This document shows positions 30,688 through 40,097 of a DNA stretch of 64,000 nucleotides, piece after piece (the first letter of the stretch is position 1; each line of letters begins with the position of its first letter). The stretch spans positions 146,575-210,574 of the forward strand of contig NZ_JABEND010000007.1 of NCBI RefSeq assembly GCF_013002705.1. The letters are read 5' to 3'. Both the position numbers and the translations under genes were made by a program. The DNA comes from Nakamurella aerolata. GTDB lineage: Bacteria; Actinomycetota; Actinomycetes; Mycobacteriales; Nakamurellaceae. Below the pieces are notes generated by a model. The model saw only the letters and a list, made by a program, of their open reading frames with translations, had not been told where the DNA came from and ran no database searches.

Positions 30688-32450
30688 CGCCCTGCGGCCC
30701 CGCCGGATTCCGGGCCACCAGCGGCTTCCGCCGGCCGGCCGGTCGCCTGAACGGCCATCGGGACGGTCAGCTTCACCCGGGCGGCTGCACTGTCGGCTTC
30801 CGGATAACCGGCGTCGACGTGACGCAAGACTCCCATGGCCGGGTCGTTGGTCAGCACCCGCTCCAGCTTGGCTGCCGCCAGCGCGGTGCCGTCGGCGACG
30901 CTGACCTGGCCGGCATGGATGGAACGACCGATCCCGACCCCACCGCCGTGGTGGATGGACACCCAGCTGGCCCCTGACGCGGTGTTGACCAGCGCGTTCA
31001 GCAAGGGCCAGTCGGCGATGGCGTCGCTGCCGTCCGCCATCGACTCGGTCTCCCGGTACGGCGAGGCGACCGAACCTGAATCCAGATGGTCGCGACCGAT
31101 CACCACCGGCGCGGAGAGCTCCCCTGCTGCCACCATCTCGTTGAACCGCAACCCTGCCAGGTGCCGTTCGCCGGCGCCGAGCCAGCAGATGCGAGCAGGA
31201 AGTCCTTGGAAGGCAATCTTTTCCGGCGCCAGCGCCATCCACCGCTGCAGCCCGGCGTTGTCTGGGAAGAGTTCCTGCACGGCCGCGTCGGTGGCGTGGA
31301 TGTCCGCAGGGTCGCCGGAGAGCGCCGCCCAGCGGAACGGGCCCTTGCCAGCGCAGAACAGCGGCCGGATGTAGGCGGGCACGAAGCCGGGAAAGTCGAA
31401 AGCCCGCTGATAACCGGCCAACTGCGCCTCACCACGAATGGAGTTGCCGTAGTCGAAGACCTCGGCGCCGGCGTCGGCGAAGCCGACCATGGCGGCCACG
31501 TGTTCCGCCATGGATTCTCGTGCCCGGTCGGTGAACTCGTCCGGCTTCGCGGCTGCGTAATCGTGCCAATCCTCCAGCGCGACTCCGCTCGGCAGGTAGG
31601 CAAGTGGGTCGTGCGCCGAGGTCTGGTCGGTGACGATGTCGATGGCGACGCCGCGCCGCAGCAGTTCAGGGACCAGTTCGGCGGCGTTGCCGATCACCGC
31701 AACCGACAACGCTTTTCGGGCCTGCTTGGCCGCCAGCGCCTGGTCGATACCGTCGTCGAGGTCGTCGGCGATCACATCGAGATATCTGGTGTCGAGGCGG
31801 CGCCGGGCCCGGTCAGGGTCACACTCGATCACCAGCGCGGCACCGCCGGCCAGCGTGACGGCCAACGGCTGGGCGCCCCCCATGCCGCCGAGACCGGCGG
31901 TGAGGGTGAGCGTGCCGGCGAGGGAGTCGTCACCGGCGTGTGGGTGGTCGGCCGGACGGCGCTCGGCCAGCTGGGCACCGACCGCGGCAAAGGTTTCGTA
32001 GGTGCCCTGCACGATGCCTTGACTGCCGATGTAGATCCAGCTGCCGGCCGTCATCTGGCCATACATGGTGAGCCCCAACTGCTCCAACCGGCGGAACTCC
32101 GGCCAGGTGGCCCATTGCGGTACCAGGTTCGAGTTCGCTATCAGCACCCTCGGCGCCCATTCGTGGGTGCGCAACACCCCGACCGGCCGGCCGGACTGGA
32201 CCAGCAGCGTCTCGTCGTCGGCCATGTCCACCAGGGTGCGGCAGATCGCGTCGAAACTGGCCCAATCCCTTGCCGCGCGGCCGGTTCCGCCGTACACCAC
32301 CAGGTTGTCCGGGTCTTCCGCCACGTCCGGGTCGAGGTTGTTCTGCAGCATCCGCAGCGGGGCCTCGGTGGCCCAGCTGCGGGCGGTGAGCGCGCTGCCG
32401 CGGTTGGCGCGGACCGGGCGCGGCCCTGAGGTGGGCTGTGTGCTGGTCAT
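30684..32450 (-). CDS. hutU: Urocanate hydratase
   Basis: Converts urocanate to imidazolonepropionate using tightly bound NAD+. The 588-residue protein has the family core: [96 protein letters not shown] and the active-site region with [20 protein letters not shown]. The C-terminus has [20 protein letters not shown]. Both ends overlap neighbours by ATGA (hutH upstream, the M20 gene downstream), indicating tight co-translation. Length is slightly above the usual 550-560 because of a disordered tail. Confidence 0.97.
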   Translation of the reverse strand: MTSTQPTSGPRPVRANRGSALTARSWATEAPLRMLQNNLDPDVAEDPDNLVVYGGTGRAARDWASFDAICRTLVDMADDETLLVQSGRPVGVLRTHEWAPRVLIANSNLVPQWATWPEFRRLEQLGLTMYGQMTAGSWIYIGSQGIVQGTYETFAAVGAQLAERRPADHPHAGDDSLAGTLTLTAGLGGMGGAQPLAVTLAGGAALVIECDPDRARRRLDTRYLDVIADDLDDGIDQALAAKQARKALSVAVIGNAAELVPELLRRGVAIDIVTDQTSAHDPLAYLPSGVALEDWHDYAAAKPDEFTDRARESMAEHVAAMVGFADAGAEVFDYGNSIRGEAQLAGYQRAFDFPGFVPAYIRPLFCAGKGPFRWAALSGDPADIHATDAAVQELFPDNAGLQRWMALAPEKIAFQGLPARICWLGAGERHLAGLRFNEMVAAGELSAPVVIGRDHLDSGSVASPYRETESMADGSDAIADWPLLNALVNTASGASWVSIHHGGGVGIGRSIHAGQVSVADGTALAAAKLERVLTNDPAMGVLRHVDAGYPEADSAAARVKLTVPMAVQATGRPAEAAGGPESGGAAGR

Positions 32451-34210
32451 CTGGGCTCCTGCTCGGTGGTGGTCGGCCGGGCCGTCGGCGCCGGACGGGT
32501 GGGTGCCGCCGGTCCAGTGGTCGCCGGCTGGTCGGCAGCTGTTGCGCTGGAAGGGTTTTCGGTATCGAGCGCGGCCGCGCTGCCCGGCGGGGAAACCGCT
32601 GCCGCGCGGTCGAGGCTGCCGCCCTTGATCAGCTCGACCACCGCATCGATCTCCGGCGCCAGGTGCCGATCCGGGCCGGGGCCCTGCACCCGGCTTCGCA
32701 CGACCGCCAGCGCCGCCGCGGTGGCCGCCCCCGGCCGGAGCGGGGCGCGCAGGTCAAGAGCCCTTGCCGCGGTGAGGATCTCGACGGCAAGCACTCTGGT
32801 GAGCGCGTCGACGGCGCGACGCAGCTTGCGCGCCGCATGCCAGCCCATCGACACGTGGTCCTCCTGCATGGCGCTGGACGGAATGGAGTCAACCGAGGCG
32901 GGCACCGCCAGCCGTTTCAGTTCGGACACCATTCCGGCCTGGGTGTACTGGGCGATCATCAGACCGGAGTCGACGCCGACCTCGTGCGCCAGGAACGGTG
33001 GCAGGCCGTGCGAGCGCGCCGAATCGAGCATCCGATCGGTGCGGCGTTCGCTGATACTTGCCACATCGGCGATGGAGATGGCAAGAAAGTCGGCGACGGC
33101 GGCGACCGGGGCGCCGTGGAAGTTGCCGTTGGACTCCACCCGTCCGTCCGGCAACACCACCGGATTGTCGATGGCAGCGGCCAGTTCTCGATCGGCTACG
33201 GCTCTGGCGTGGGCCGCGGTGTCCCGCGCGGCGCCGTGCACGGCCGGCGCACAGCGCAGCGAGTAGGCGTCCTGCACCCTCGGGTCGTCCGGCCCGGCGT
33301 GGGAGGCAACGGTCGGCGACCCGGCGAGCAACGCGGCGATCCTGGCGGCCGAGAGCTGCTGACCGGTCTGCGGCCGCAACGCCGCCAGGTCCGCGGCGAA
33401 CACCCGGTCGGTGCCGAGCAGCGCCTCGACGCTCATTGCCGCGGCGAGATCGGCGATGTCCCACAGCTTTTCCAGATCGTGCAGGGCTATGCCGAGCATG
33501 CCGAGCATGCCGTCGGTGCCGTTGATCAGCGCAAGGCCCTCTTTCTCGGCCAGTTGCACGGGGGTGAGCCCGGCGCGCTCCAGCGCGGCTGCGGCGCCTT
33601 CGGTGTCCGGTCCGGCGCCGGCGAGTACCTGGCCCTCGCCGATCAACGTCAGCGCCACCGCTGACAGCGGCGCCAGATCGCCGGAACAACCCAACGATCC
33701 GAACTCCGGCACCACCGGGGTGATGCCGGAGTTGAGCAGATCCGCCAGCAACTCGGCGGTCTCCGGCCGGACGCCCGTCCTTCCGGTGGCCAGCGTTGAC
33801 AGCCGCAGCGCCATCATCGCCCGCACCACCTCCGGCTCCACCGGGGTACCGGTACCGGCGGCGTGGCTGCGGATCAGCGACGCCTGCAGCGCCGCGCGGC
33901 GCTGCGGAGGAATGTGAGTGGTGGCCAATGCTCCGAAGCCGGTGGAGATGCCGTAGTGCGGCTCCGGATCGGCCGCCAATGCTTCCACCTGGCGGCGGGA
34001 TGCCGCGATGGCGTCCAGGGCCTGCGGAGCCAGCCGCACCGGTGCGCCGTGCCTGGCGACGGCGACCAGCTCGGCAATGCTGAGCGGGCCGGTGGAGATC
34101 TCGACGGCGTCGACCGTCGGCTCGCGACCGGTGCCAGCGGGATCCGCCTGCTGATCCGGTTGCTGGTCGGTGCTGGTAGGCGCTGCTGGGGTGGTGCCGT
34201 CGTCGATCAC
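32447..34210 (-). CDS. hutH: Histidine ammonia-lyase
   Basis: The first step of histidine catabolism: non-oxidative deamination to urocanate. The MIO cofactor forms autocatalytically in [17 protein letters not shown]. The first residue of the tripeptide is Cys rather than the commoner Ala. Other marks are [65 protein letters not shown] and [23 protein letters not shown] 34210 gives 587 residues. ATG 34246 is an alternative with a GGGGCGG tract just upstream; neither start is certain. About 70 disordered residues extend the C-terminus beyond the usual end. It is the promoter-proximal gene of hutHU-M20-hutFI. Confidence 0.95.
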   Translation of the reverse strand: MIDDGTTPAAPTSTDQQPDQQADPAGTGREPTVDAVEISTGPLSIAELVAVARHGAPVRLAPQALDAIAASRRQVEALAADPEPHYGISTGFGALATTHIPPQRRAALQASLIRSHAAGTGTPVEPEVVRAMMALRLSTLATGRTGVRPETAELLADLLNSGITPVVPEFGSLGCSGDLAPLSAVALTLIGEGQVLAGAGPDTEGAAAALERAGLTPVQLAEKEGLALINGTDGMLGMLGIALHDLEKLWDIADLAAAMSVEALLGTDRVFAADLAALRPQTGQQLSAARIAALLAGSPTVASHAGPDDPRVQDAYSLRCAPAVHGAARDTAAHARAVADRELAAAIDNPVVLPDGRVESNGNFHGAPVAAVADFLAISIADVASISERRTDRMLDSARSHGLPPFLAHEVGVDSGLMIAQYTQAGMVSELKRLAVPASVDSIPSSAMQEDHVSMGWHAARKLRRAVDALTRVLAVEILTAARALDLRAPLRPGAATAAALAVVRSRVQGPGPDRHLAPEIDAVVELIKGGSLDRAAAVSPPGSAAALDTENPSSATAADQPATTGPAAPTRPAPTARPTTTEQEPR

Positions 34211-34263
34211 CCGTTCATTGCACCGCGCCGGCGGTCGGTGGACCATGCCGCCCCGGCGACTTC

Positions 34264-34281
34264 TGTCCGGTATACCGGACA
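34264..34281. promoter_or_regulatory. Perfect 18-bp palindrome between hutH and the iclR gene
   Basis: TGTCCGGTATACCGGACA is a perfect palindrome. It ends one base before the ATG of the divergent IclR-family gene and is 17-53 bp upstream of the possible hutH starts. This is the expected place for a hut repressor operator that also autoregulates. Confidence 0.75.
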
Positions 34282-34282
34282 C

Positions 34283-35149
34283 ATGGCCCTGCCGAACGAC
34301 CCTGACCGCGCGCCGGCGGGTCCCGCCCGCGCCGAAGGCGGGACCCGCCGGCCGGCGGTGCCTGCACTGCGGCGCGGGCTGGCGGTGCTCGGGGTGCTGG
34401 CGGCCCGGCCTGGCCCGGTCTCGGCGACCGCGGTCGCCCGGCAGCTCGGCCTGGCCAGATCCACCGTGTACGAGCTGCTCGGGGAGCTGGCCGCCGCCGG
34501 CTACGCGGTACACCTGCCGGAGCAGCGGCGCTGGGGACTGGGGGTTGCCGCCTTCGAGGTCGGGTCGGCGTACCTGCGCGGGGAACCGCTGGAGCGGCTG
34601 GGCCGGCCGATTCTGCGGCGGTTGGCCGCCGCGGCCGCACCGAGCGCCGCCGGCGCCGTGACCGCGCACCTCGGGGTGCTGCACGGTGCGCAGACGCTCT
34701 ACCTGGTCAAGGAGGTGTCCGGCACTGGCGGCCCGACGCTGGTGACCGACGTCGGGGTACGGCTGCCGGCCGCGCTGACCGCGACCGGGTTGTCGCTGTT
34801 GGCAGCGCTGCCTGCTGCGCAGATTCGAGCAGTGTTCGCCGACCGGAGCAGCTTTCTGCGGCGGACCGGCACCGGACCCACCAACCTGCCCGAGCTGCGC
34901 GCCGATCTGGCCGCGGTCGGGGCGCGCGGTTGGGCCACCGAACACGGCAGGGTGACGCCGGACACAGCATCGGTAGCGGCCGCCGCTCACGATCACCACG
35001 GCCGGCCGTTGGCCGCCATCGGGTTGACGCTGCGCCACCACTGTGGCGATTCCCCCTGCGGGGTAACGTTTCCCGAGCTCGCGACCCACGTCAGGGCGGC
35101 CGCGGCCGAACTGACCGCCGCTGTCGGCGGCCGGCCACCCGGCCACTGA
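34283..35149 (+). CDS. IclR-family transcriptional regulator, probable hut regulator
   Basis: A 288-residue IclR protein. The winged HTH reads LRRGLAVLGVLAARPGPVSA then ATAVARQLGLARSTVYELLG, followed by the ligand-binding domain with LYLVKEVSGTGGPTLVTDVG, LPAALTATGLSLLAALP and GWATEHGRVTPDTASVAAAA. It is divergent from hutH and shares a perfect palindromic operator with it. Position therefore suggests a urocanate- or histidine-responsive repressor of the hut operon. With ATG 34283 the operator directly abuts the start codon, so the mRNA would be leaderless or the true start is further in (before VPALRRGLAVL). The first 25 residues are disordered. Confidence 0.9.
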   Translation: MALPNDPDRAPAGPARAEGGTRRPAVPALRRGLAVLGVLAARPGPVSATAVARQLGLARSTVYELLGELAAAGYAVHLPEQRRWGLGVAAFEVGSAYLRGEPLERLGRPILRRLAAAAAPSAAGAVTAHLGVLHGAQTLYLVKEVSGTGGPTLVTDVGVRLPAALTATGLSLLAALPAAQIRAVFADRSSFLRRTGTGPTNLPELRADLAAVGARGWATEHGRVTPDTASVAAAAHDHHGRPLAAIGLTLRHHCGDSPCGVTFPELATHVRAAAAELTAAVGGRPPGH

Positions 35150-35173
35150 CCGGGCGGCACCGTCCGCCCGGCG

Positions 35174-35263
35174 GCCGGCTCAGCTCACCGGGCCGGCTCA
35201 GCTCGCAGGGCCTGCTCAGCTCACGGGGCCGGCTCAGCTCACAGCGCAGGCTCGGTTCACAGG
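35174..35263. repeat. Tandem array, 5 x 18 bp
   Basis: Five 18-bp units of the form GCCGGCTCAGCTCACNGG run from 35174 to 35263 and overlap the last codons of the APH-like kinase gene. Units 1, 2 and 4 share GCCGGCTCAGCTC; units 3 and 5 are more diverged. Confidence 0.85.
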
Positions 35264-36306
35264 TACGTGGCGAGCCGGTCCTGCGATCCCCTCAGGTTGA
35301 CGACGTTGCCGGTGAAGGCGTTGTAGGCCAGGTGCGCCAACCCGATGTGCAAACAGCACAATCGCAACCGCTCGTCGAAAGCGGAGACCTGGATTCCGTT
35401 GCGCGCGAAGTGTTCTCGGGCTCGGGCGCGCAAGTCGATGCTGGCGAGGCCAGGCGTCCACGGTGTCCAGAACTCCAGCCAGGCCAGGTCGTACAGCCGG
35501 TCGCCGACAAACATGCAGCCCCAGTCGAACACCGCCCGTAGCCGCGGTGCACCCCCGCCGGGGTCCACCAGCACATTGCGATTGATCAGGTCCGAATGCA
35601 CCCAGCCAACCTCGATGTCGCCGCCGACCGCGGCAACTCCGCGGCGCAACCGGTCGATGCCCGTGCGCAGGCTGTGCTCCCCGATCGGACTGTGCCGCAG
35701 GCGATCCCGCCAGCCGGCCAGCCTGCCCGCCGGCGGGTCGTCCCCGACCGAGAGCAGGTACTCGGGGTAGCTGCGGCCGAGCCCGACGGCCGCAGCGTCG
35801 ACGTCCAGTGCCACCCCGGGCCCGGCCGCGGTGGCGGGCGTGCGCCGCAGATCGGTCGCGGGGTCGCGCCGCTGCAGGGTGTCGAGCGCTGTCAACACCT
35901 GATCCAGCACCTGGTTCCAACCGGCACCGCCCAGTTCCTCGAGGAACACCCCGGACCGGCGCTGCGACACCGCCAGGTACTCCCCCGGCGCCCACTCGTC
36001 CACCGACAGCACCGCGGGGACCGGCAGCGTCTGGTCCCAGAAGCCGCCGGCCATGGCGTCTTTGGCGAAGTCGTCGAGGTGCCGGCCGATCCTGGCCACC
36101 AGCGGCCGCACCGGCTCGCCGGCTCCGGGCTCAGCCAGGGCCGAGCCCGAGGTCGCGCCATCGGATGGCGCCGCGTCGAACGCATAGGCCACCGACCAGG
36201 CTCCGCGGCCGAGCTCCACCGGCGTCCCGGCAACCCGGTATCGCCTGCCGAGCACCGTCGCCAATCGGTCCGGTGGCACAGCCGTGGTCGGCGCCGCGGA
36301 ACTCAC
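35257..36306 (-). CDS. Aminoglycoside phosphotransferase-like (APH/ChoK) kinase
   Basis: A 349-residue protein-kinase-like small-molecule kinase. The catalytic loop is VGWVHSDLINRNVLVDPGGG and the Mg2+-binding motif is RAVFDWGCMFVGDRLYDLAW, both standard for the APH family. The N-lobe has GRGAWSVAYAFD as nucleotide loop and a conserved LVARIG lysine-equivalent region. The pattern FWTPWTPGL and LCCLHIGLAHLAYNAFTGN resembles hygromycin-phosphotransferase-like members, but the substrate cannot be named. The start is GTG 36306. Its 3' end runs into the 18-bp repeat array. It is a single gene, divergent from a histidine phosphatase. Confidence 0.85.
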   Translation of the reverse strand: MSSAAPTTAVPPDRLATVLGRRYRVAGTPVELGRGAWSVAYAFDAAPSDGATSGSALAEPGAGEPVRPLVARIGRHLDDFAKDAMAGGFWDQTLPVPAVLSVDEWAPGEYLAVSQRRSGVFLEELGGAGWNQVLDQVLTALDTLQRRDPATDLRRTPATAAGPGVALDVDAAAVGLGRSYPEYLLSVGDDPPAGRLAGWRDRLRHSPIGEHSLRTGIDRLRRGVAAVGGDIEVGWVHSDLINRNVLVDPGGGAPRLRAVFDWGCMFVGDRLYDLAWLEFWTPWTPGLASIDLRARAREHFARNGIQVSAFDERLRLCCLHIGLAHLAYNAFTGNVVNLRGSQDRLATYL

Positions 36307-36396
36307 CGGCTCAGCTTAGGCTGGCCACGGGCCGGTAGGCAGCAGCCGCTGCGGCCCGCGATCACCGGATCGGCAACATCGAGAACAGGAGCACCG

Positions 36397-37023
36397 ATGG
36401 CCGCACCCAAGGGCAGAATCGCCTTGTTACGGCACGGCGAGACCGAGTGGAGCCGCAGCGGCCAGCACACTTCGGTGACCGACCTCGACCTGACCGACCG
36501 CGGCGTACGGCAGGCGCAGAGCATCCCGGCGCTGCTGACCGCGCTGGACGTCAAACCCGTTGCGGTACTGGTGAGTCCACGGTTGCGTGCCCAGCGCACC
36601 GCCAGTCTTGCCGGGCTCAGCACCACCGACATCGACGACGATCTCGCCGAGTGGAGCTACGGCGAGTACGAGGGCATCACCTCGAAGCAGATCCACCAGA
36701 CCCGGCCGGGTTGGTCGATCTTCACCGACGGCGCTCCCGGCGGCGAGTCTCCCGCCGAGGTCGGTGCGCGCGCCGACCGGGTGCTCGACCGGGCCGCCGC
36801 ACTGCTGACAGACGGCGACGTGATCCTGGTGGGCCACGGGCACATGTCGCGGGTGCTGGCCGCGCGCTGGTGCGGTTTCCCCGTGGCGGCCGGGGCCGCG
36901 TTGACCATGGACGCCGCTGCGGTCACCCTGCTCGGCTTCTACCACGACGACCGTGCGATCGAGCGGCTCAACGTTCCCGCCGAACTGGCCAGGTCGGAGC
37001 AGACCGGACCGGTCACCCCCTGA
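36397..37023 (+). CDS. Histidine phosphatase family protein (phosphoglycerate-mutase-like)
   Basis: A 208-residue branch-2 style phosphatase. The phospho-acceptor motif is ALLRHGETEWSRSGQHTSVT, then LVSPRLRAQRTASLAGL, the acidic loop EWSYGEYEGITSKQ and the second His in VILVGHGHMSRVLAARWCGF. AGGAG lies five bases before ATG 36397. Position and motif recall the mycobacterial Rv3214 (Gpm2) acid phosphatase located a few genes from whiB1. Its substrate is not evident; mutase activity is unlikely. Confidence 0.9.
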   Translation: MAAPKGRIALLRHGETEWSRSGQHTSVTDLDLTDRGVRQAQSIPALLTALDVKPVAVLVSPRLRAQRTASLAGLSTTDIDDDLAEWSYGEYEGITSKQIHQTRPGWSIFTDGAPGGESPAEVGARADRVLDRAAALLTDGDVILVGHGHMSRVLAARWCGFPVAAGAALTMDAAAVTLLGFYHDDRAIERLNVPAELARSEQTGPVTP

Positions 37024-37079
37024 TTCACCGTGGCACGCAGCGACATTCGACCAGGCGACCATGCCGCCGTCCGCCGGGG

Positions 37080-37400
37080 TCAGCGCAGTTCCAGCAGCGC
37101 GACACCGACGGCGATCAGCGCGATGCCGGTCGCCCCGCGCCAGCCGAGCGCCTCGCCGAAGAACAGCGCACCGAGCACCGCGGTGAGTACCACCCCGGTG
37201 GCCGCCCAGATCGCGTAGGCCGTGCCGACCCCCATGCCGCGGCGTAAAACCTGCGCCAGCAACAAGAATGCCCCGAGGTAGCCGACGATCACCGGCACCA
37301 GCCATCCCCAACGCGTCACCCCATCTGCGTTCAGCGCCTTCAACGCCAGCGTCGCGGTGACTTCCAGCGCGATCGCCCCTGCCAGCAACACACCATTCAC
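37080..37400 (-). CDS. SMR-family multidrug/quaternary ammonium efflux protein
   Basis: A 106-residue four-helix proton-coupled exporter of the EmrE/QacE/YvaE family. Helix 1 contains the essential membrane Glu in LAGAIALEVTATLALKAL; the signature region is GMGVGTAYAIWAATGVVLTA, and the C-terminal helix is ATGIALIAVGVALLELR. GTG 37400 is chosen because AAAGGA lies six bases upstream; a TTG two codons earlier would overlap that site. It is divergent from a TetR regulator with a perfect palindrome in between, and probably exports lipophilic cations. Confidence 0.92.
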   Translation of the reverse strand: MNGVLLAGAIALEVTATLALKALNADGVTRWGWLVPVIVGYLGAFLLLAQVLRRGMGVGTAYAIWAATGVVLTAVLGALFFGEALGWRGATGIALIAVGVALLELR

Positions 37401-37502
37401 CGACAATCCTTTCCGTTATCTGCCGACCGTCTGACCACGGTCCGCCCGCTGTCCATACCGGTCCCGTCCGGGCTTGCCGTCTCCGATCGCATCATTTTTG
37501 TA

Positions 37503-37518
37503 TACCGCACGTGCGGTA
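37503..37518. promoter_or_regulatory. Perfect 16-bp TetR operator between SMR and tetR genes
   Basis: TACCGCACGTGCGGTA is a perfect palindrome, 11 bp upstream of the tetR start and about 100 bp from the SMR start. The last bases belong to TACAGT (37517-37522), a good -10 hexamer ending six bases before the tetR ATG, so repressor binding would block RNA polymerase. Confidence 0.78.
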
Positions 37519-37528
37519 CAGTAAACCC

Positions 37529-38074
37529 ATGGAACATCGTCGCAGTGCAGAAGTGCGATCGGACATCCTGCGCGCCACCGCGCGGGTGGTGGCGCGTGAC
37601 GGCGCCGAGAAGCTCACCGTCAACAGCGCGGCGAAAGAAGCCTGTCTGAGCGTCGGAGGGTTGCGCTATCACTTCCCGTCGAAGCGGGAACTGCTGGTCG
37701 GCCTGGTGGCGCACACCGTCGACGGTTTCGACCAGGCCATCGCCGCCGCCGGCACCGCGCCCGGCGACCGCACCATGGCCTACATCGCCGCCACCCTCAC
37801 CGATTCCGGGGACTGCGAACCGGCGGCGGCATTGGTCGCGGCCGCCGCCGTCGACTCCAGCCTGCTCGACGTGCTGCGGCAACACTTCCGGCGTTGGCAG
37901 ACCGCCCTTGACGACGACGGGGTGGATCCGGCGATCGCCACCCTGGTCCGACTGACCATGGACGGTTGGTGGCTCGCCGCGTTCCTGAAGCTGGCCCCGC
38001 CCGGCCGGCGCCGCACCGCCGAGATCCGAACACAACTGGAACACCTTGTGGCGCAAGGGGTCAAAGGTGTCTGA
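37529..38074 (+). CDS. TetR-family repressor
   Basis: A 181-residue TetR regulator. The HTH is in ILRATARVVARDGAEKLTVN then SAAKEACLSVGGLRYHFPSK, followed by an all-helical ligand domain. The conserved GLRYHFPSKRELL is close to the YvaF/QacR-type group. ATG 37529 has no ribosome-binding site, but TACAGT at 37517 places the transcript start at or next to the ATG, so translation is probably leaderless. It is divergent from the SMR exporter and overlaps a DUF5360 membrane gene downstream. That combination parallels Bacillus subtilis yvaD-yvaE-yvaF (recalled, not searched). Confidence 0.92.
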   Translation: MEHRRSAEVRSDILRATARVVARDGAEKLTVNSAAKEACLSVGGLRYHFPSKRELLVGLVAHTVDGFDQAIAAAGTAPGDRTMAYIAATLTDSGDCEPAAALVAAAAVDSSLLDVLRQHFRRWQTALDDDGVDPAIATLVRLTMDGWWLAAFLKLAPPGRRRTAEIRTQLEHLVAQGVKGV

Positions 38075-38546
38075 CCGGGTAAGCCACGGACCCGGCGAGC
38101 CTGGCCGGCGCGGCGATCAGCGGGTGGTGCGGCGGATCAAGACCACCATGCTCTGGACCGATCTAGGCTTCTTGGGCTACTGGCTGGCCACCGCCTTCGG
38201 CTTGCTCGCGGTGACCGGCGGGGAGCTGATGGACGACTGGAACTGGTCGTTCTTCGGCCTCGATCTGGTGGCCATCGCCACCGGTTTGACCGGGCTGGCC
38301 CTGGCGCGGCGGCGACACCCGGCGTCCTGGGCGCTGATGACGGTGTCACTGGCGCTGACCGCTGCCGCCGGCCTGATGGCGCTGAATTTCTTGGCGCTCC
38401 GCGGCGATTTCCAGCTCGCCTGGTGGTTGCCGAACGCCTGGCTGCTGCTGTTCCCACTGGTGGCGCTGACGCTGCTGATCCGCGGCGGTCACCTGAACCT
38501 GGTGCCACGCTCGGCAGCCGGTCCGGCCGCCGGACCCGCCGACTAG
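38067..38546 (+). CDS. DUF5360-like membrane protein (YvaD-like)
   Basis: A 159-residue integral membrane protein. After a basic N-terminus (about 25 residues) it has four hydrophobic segments: TMLWTDLGFLGYWLATAFGL, then FFGLDLVAIATGLTGLALA, WALMTVSLALTAAAGLMALN and LPNAWLLLFPLVALTLLI. Spacing and the WTDLGFLGYW motif resemble YvaD/DUF5360. GTG 38067 is preferred (AAGGGG six bases upstream), overlapping the tetR stop by 8 bp, so it is coupled to the repressor. It is the third member of an SMR-TetR-DUF5360 module. Function is unknown; a link to the exporter is inferred. Confidence 0.78.
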   Translation: MSDRVSHGPGEPGRRGDQRVVRRIKTTMLWTDLGFLGYWLATAFGLLAVTGGELMDDWNWSFFGLDLVAIATGLTGLALARRRHPASWALMTVSLALTAAAGLMALNFLALRGDFQLAWWLPNAWLLLFPLVALTLLIRGGHLNLVPRSAAGPAAGPAD

Positions 38547-38660
38547 TTCGCCCGGACTCCCGCGACCGGCTCCGCGGGCTGCCCACATCGGAGATCACCC
38601 GCGGAATTGCCGACGCAAGGCCGGTGCGGAAGATCGCCGAAGCCCGCTGACCAGCAGCGG

Positions 38661-39092
38661 TCAGGATTCGTCCGGACCGAACAGCGCGGGAAACTTGCCG
38701 ATCCATTCGGTGGCGGGACGCGTCAGCAACAGGGTGCCGGTCGCCAGCGCCACCGCGATCAGGCCGATCCCCCACGGCCATTGGCCGCTGCCGGTGATCA
38801 ACCAGATGCCGATCGCGCCGACAATGATCTGCACGACGATGGCGGCGGTGCGCCCCCACCGGCGTCCGCGCAGCAGAGCGTTCCCGACGGCGGCGATGAA
38901 CAGCATGATCGCCGTGAAGTAACAGAGCTGGGCGATCAGCTCGCCCGTCCTTGCATCATTCTTGATGCCGGACACCGCGGTGGCGACGACGAACACCAAC
39001 AGCCCCAACGCTTCTGCCAGCACCAGCACGCCAGCAGCCTTCACCGGTGCCGGCGGCGGGATGGAGATCGGCGGCGGATCTGCTGGGCTCAC
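38661..39092 (-). CDS. Small integral membrane protein, Rv3217c-like by position
   Basis: A 143-residue protein with a Pro-rich N-terminus (SPADPPPISIPPPAPVKAAG) and four membrane segments, including VLVLAEALGLLVFVVATAVS and GLIAVALATGTLLL. No catalytic motif is seen. Its place next to the lipid kinase and near whiB1 matches mycobacterial Rv3217c, also about 143 residues from memory. GTG 39092 is chosen; GTG 39122 is possible. Function is unknown. Confidence 0.75.
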   Translation of the reverse strand: MSPADPPPISIPPPAPVKAAGVLVLAEALGLLVFVVATAVSGIKNDARTGELIAQLCYFTAIMLFIAAVGNALLRGRRWGRTAAIVVQIIVGAIGIWLITGSGQWPWGIGLIAVALATGTLLLTRPATEWIGKFPALFGPDES

Positions 39093-39152
39093 GCCGGTCA
39101 GGGTATCCGCCGCCGGAGTCACCGCCGCACTGCCGATACCCTGACGGCCGTC

Positions 39153-40097
39153 ATGCGCGCCGTGCTGATCGTCAACCCGCACGCCACCTCGACCACCGAG
39201 CGTCGGCGCGATCTGCTGACCCACGCGTTCGCGGGCGAGCTCGACCTGCAGGTGGTGCACACCGCCGGTCGCGGGCACGCCGCCGACATCGCCGCCGCCG
39301 CGGCGGCCGACGGGGTCGCGCTGGTGCTGGTGCACGGCGGCGACGGGACGGTCAACGAGACCGTGAACGGTCTGCTCGCCGCCGGGGTGCGAGCAGACAA
39401 CCCGATGCTCGCGGTGATCCCGGGCGGCTCCACCAATGTGTTCGCCAGAGCCGTCGGAGTACCGGCCGACCCCACCGACGCGGTGGAACATCTGCTCTCC
39501 TCCCTCGAGGCGCAGCGACCGCCGCGGTCGGTGTCGCTCGGCCGCGCCGGCCAGCGCTACTTCACCTTCAACGCCGGCATGGGCATCGACGCCGACGTGG
39601 TGCGGCGGGTGGAGCAGCATCGCGCGCTCGGCAAGCCGATCTCCAACAGCCTGCACGTACGGCAGGCCATCGCCGCCTACCGGGAGCGCAATCGCGGCTG
39701 GTCTGGGCCGCTGACCCTGACGCTGCCCGGCACCGAACCGATCAGCGGCTGCCGGCTGGCCTTCGTGTCCAACGTGTCGCCATGGACCTACCTGCACGGA
39801 CGCGCCATTCGCACCAACCCGGACACCTCCGCCGATCACGGCCTCGGGGTGTTCGCGGCGACCTCGCTGTCCGCACCCACCGTGCTGCGCACCGTCGCCC
39901 AGCTGTTGCGCTCCAAGCCGGGGCACGGGCCGCACGGCTCGGCGCTGATCAGGGCCGACGACGTCGGCTGGGTACGGCTGCAGGTGGCCGACCCGTCCGG
40001 TCCCGGCGTCGGGGTGCAAACGGACGGCGACTACCTGGGCGAGTACACCGAGGTGGAGTTCGTCTCGGTACCGAACGCTCTCAAGGTGCTGGTCTGA
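39153..40097 (+). CDS. Diacylglycerol kinase-family lipid kinase
   Basis: A 314-residue member of the DAGK catalytic superfamily (YegS/DgkB-like). Family motifs are VLIVNPHATSTTERRR at the N-terminus, the nucleotide loop LVLVHGGDGTVNETVNGLL, VIPGGSTNVFARAVGVPADP, FNAGMGIDADVVRRVEQHR and the C-terminal QTDGDYLGEYTEVEFVSV, where the Asp is structurally important. It probably phosphorylates diacylglycerol or a related lipid at the membrane. ATG 39153 is used. It sits just upstream of whiB1, as in mycobacteria. Confidence 0.9.
   Translation: MRAVLIVNPHATSTTERRRDLLTHAFAGELDLQVVHTAGRGHAADIAAAAAADGVALVLVHGGDGTVNETVNGLLAAGVRADNPMLAVIPGGSTNVFARAVGVPADPTDAVEHLLSSLEAQRPPRSVSLGRAGQRYFTFNAGMGIDADVVRRVEQHRALGKPISNSLHVRQAIAAYRERNRGWSGPLTLTLPGTEPISGCRLAFVSNVSPWTYLHGRAIRTNPDTSADHGLGVFAATSLSAPTVLRTVAQLLRSKPGHGPHGSALIRADDVGWVRLQVADPSGPGVGVQTDGDYLGEYTEVEFVSVPNALKVLV

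Noticed and set aside
35257..36306. Annotation as an antibiotic-resistance gene
   Set aside because: APH-fold motifs alone do not indicate drug phosphorylation; context is housekeeping.
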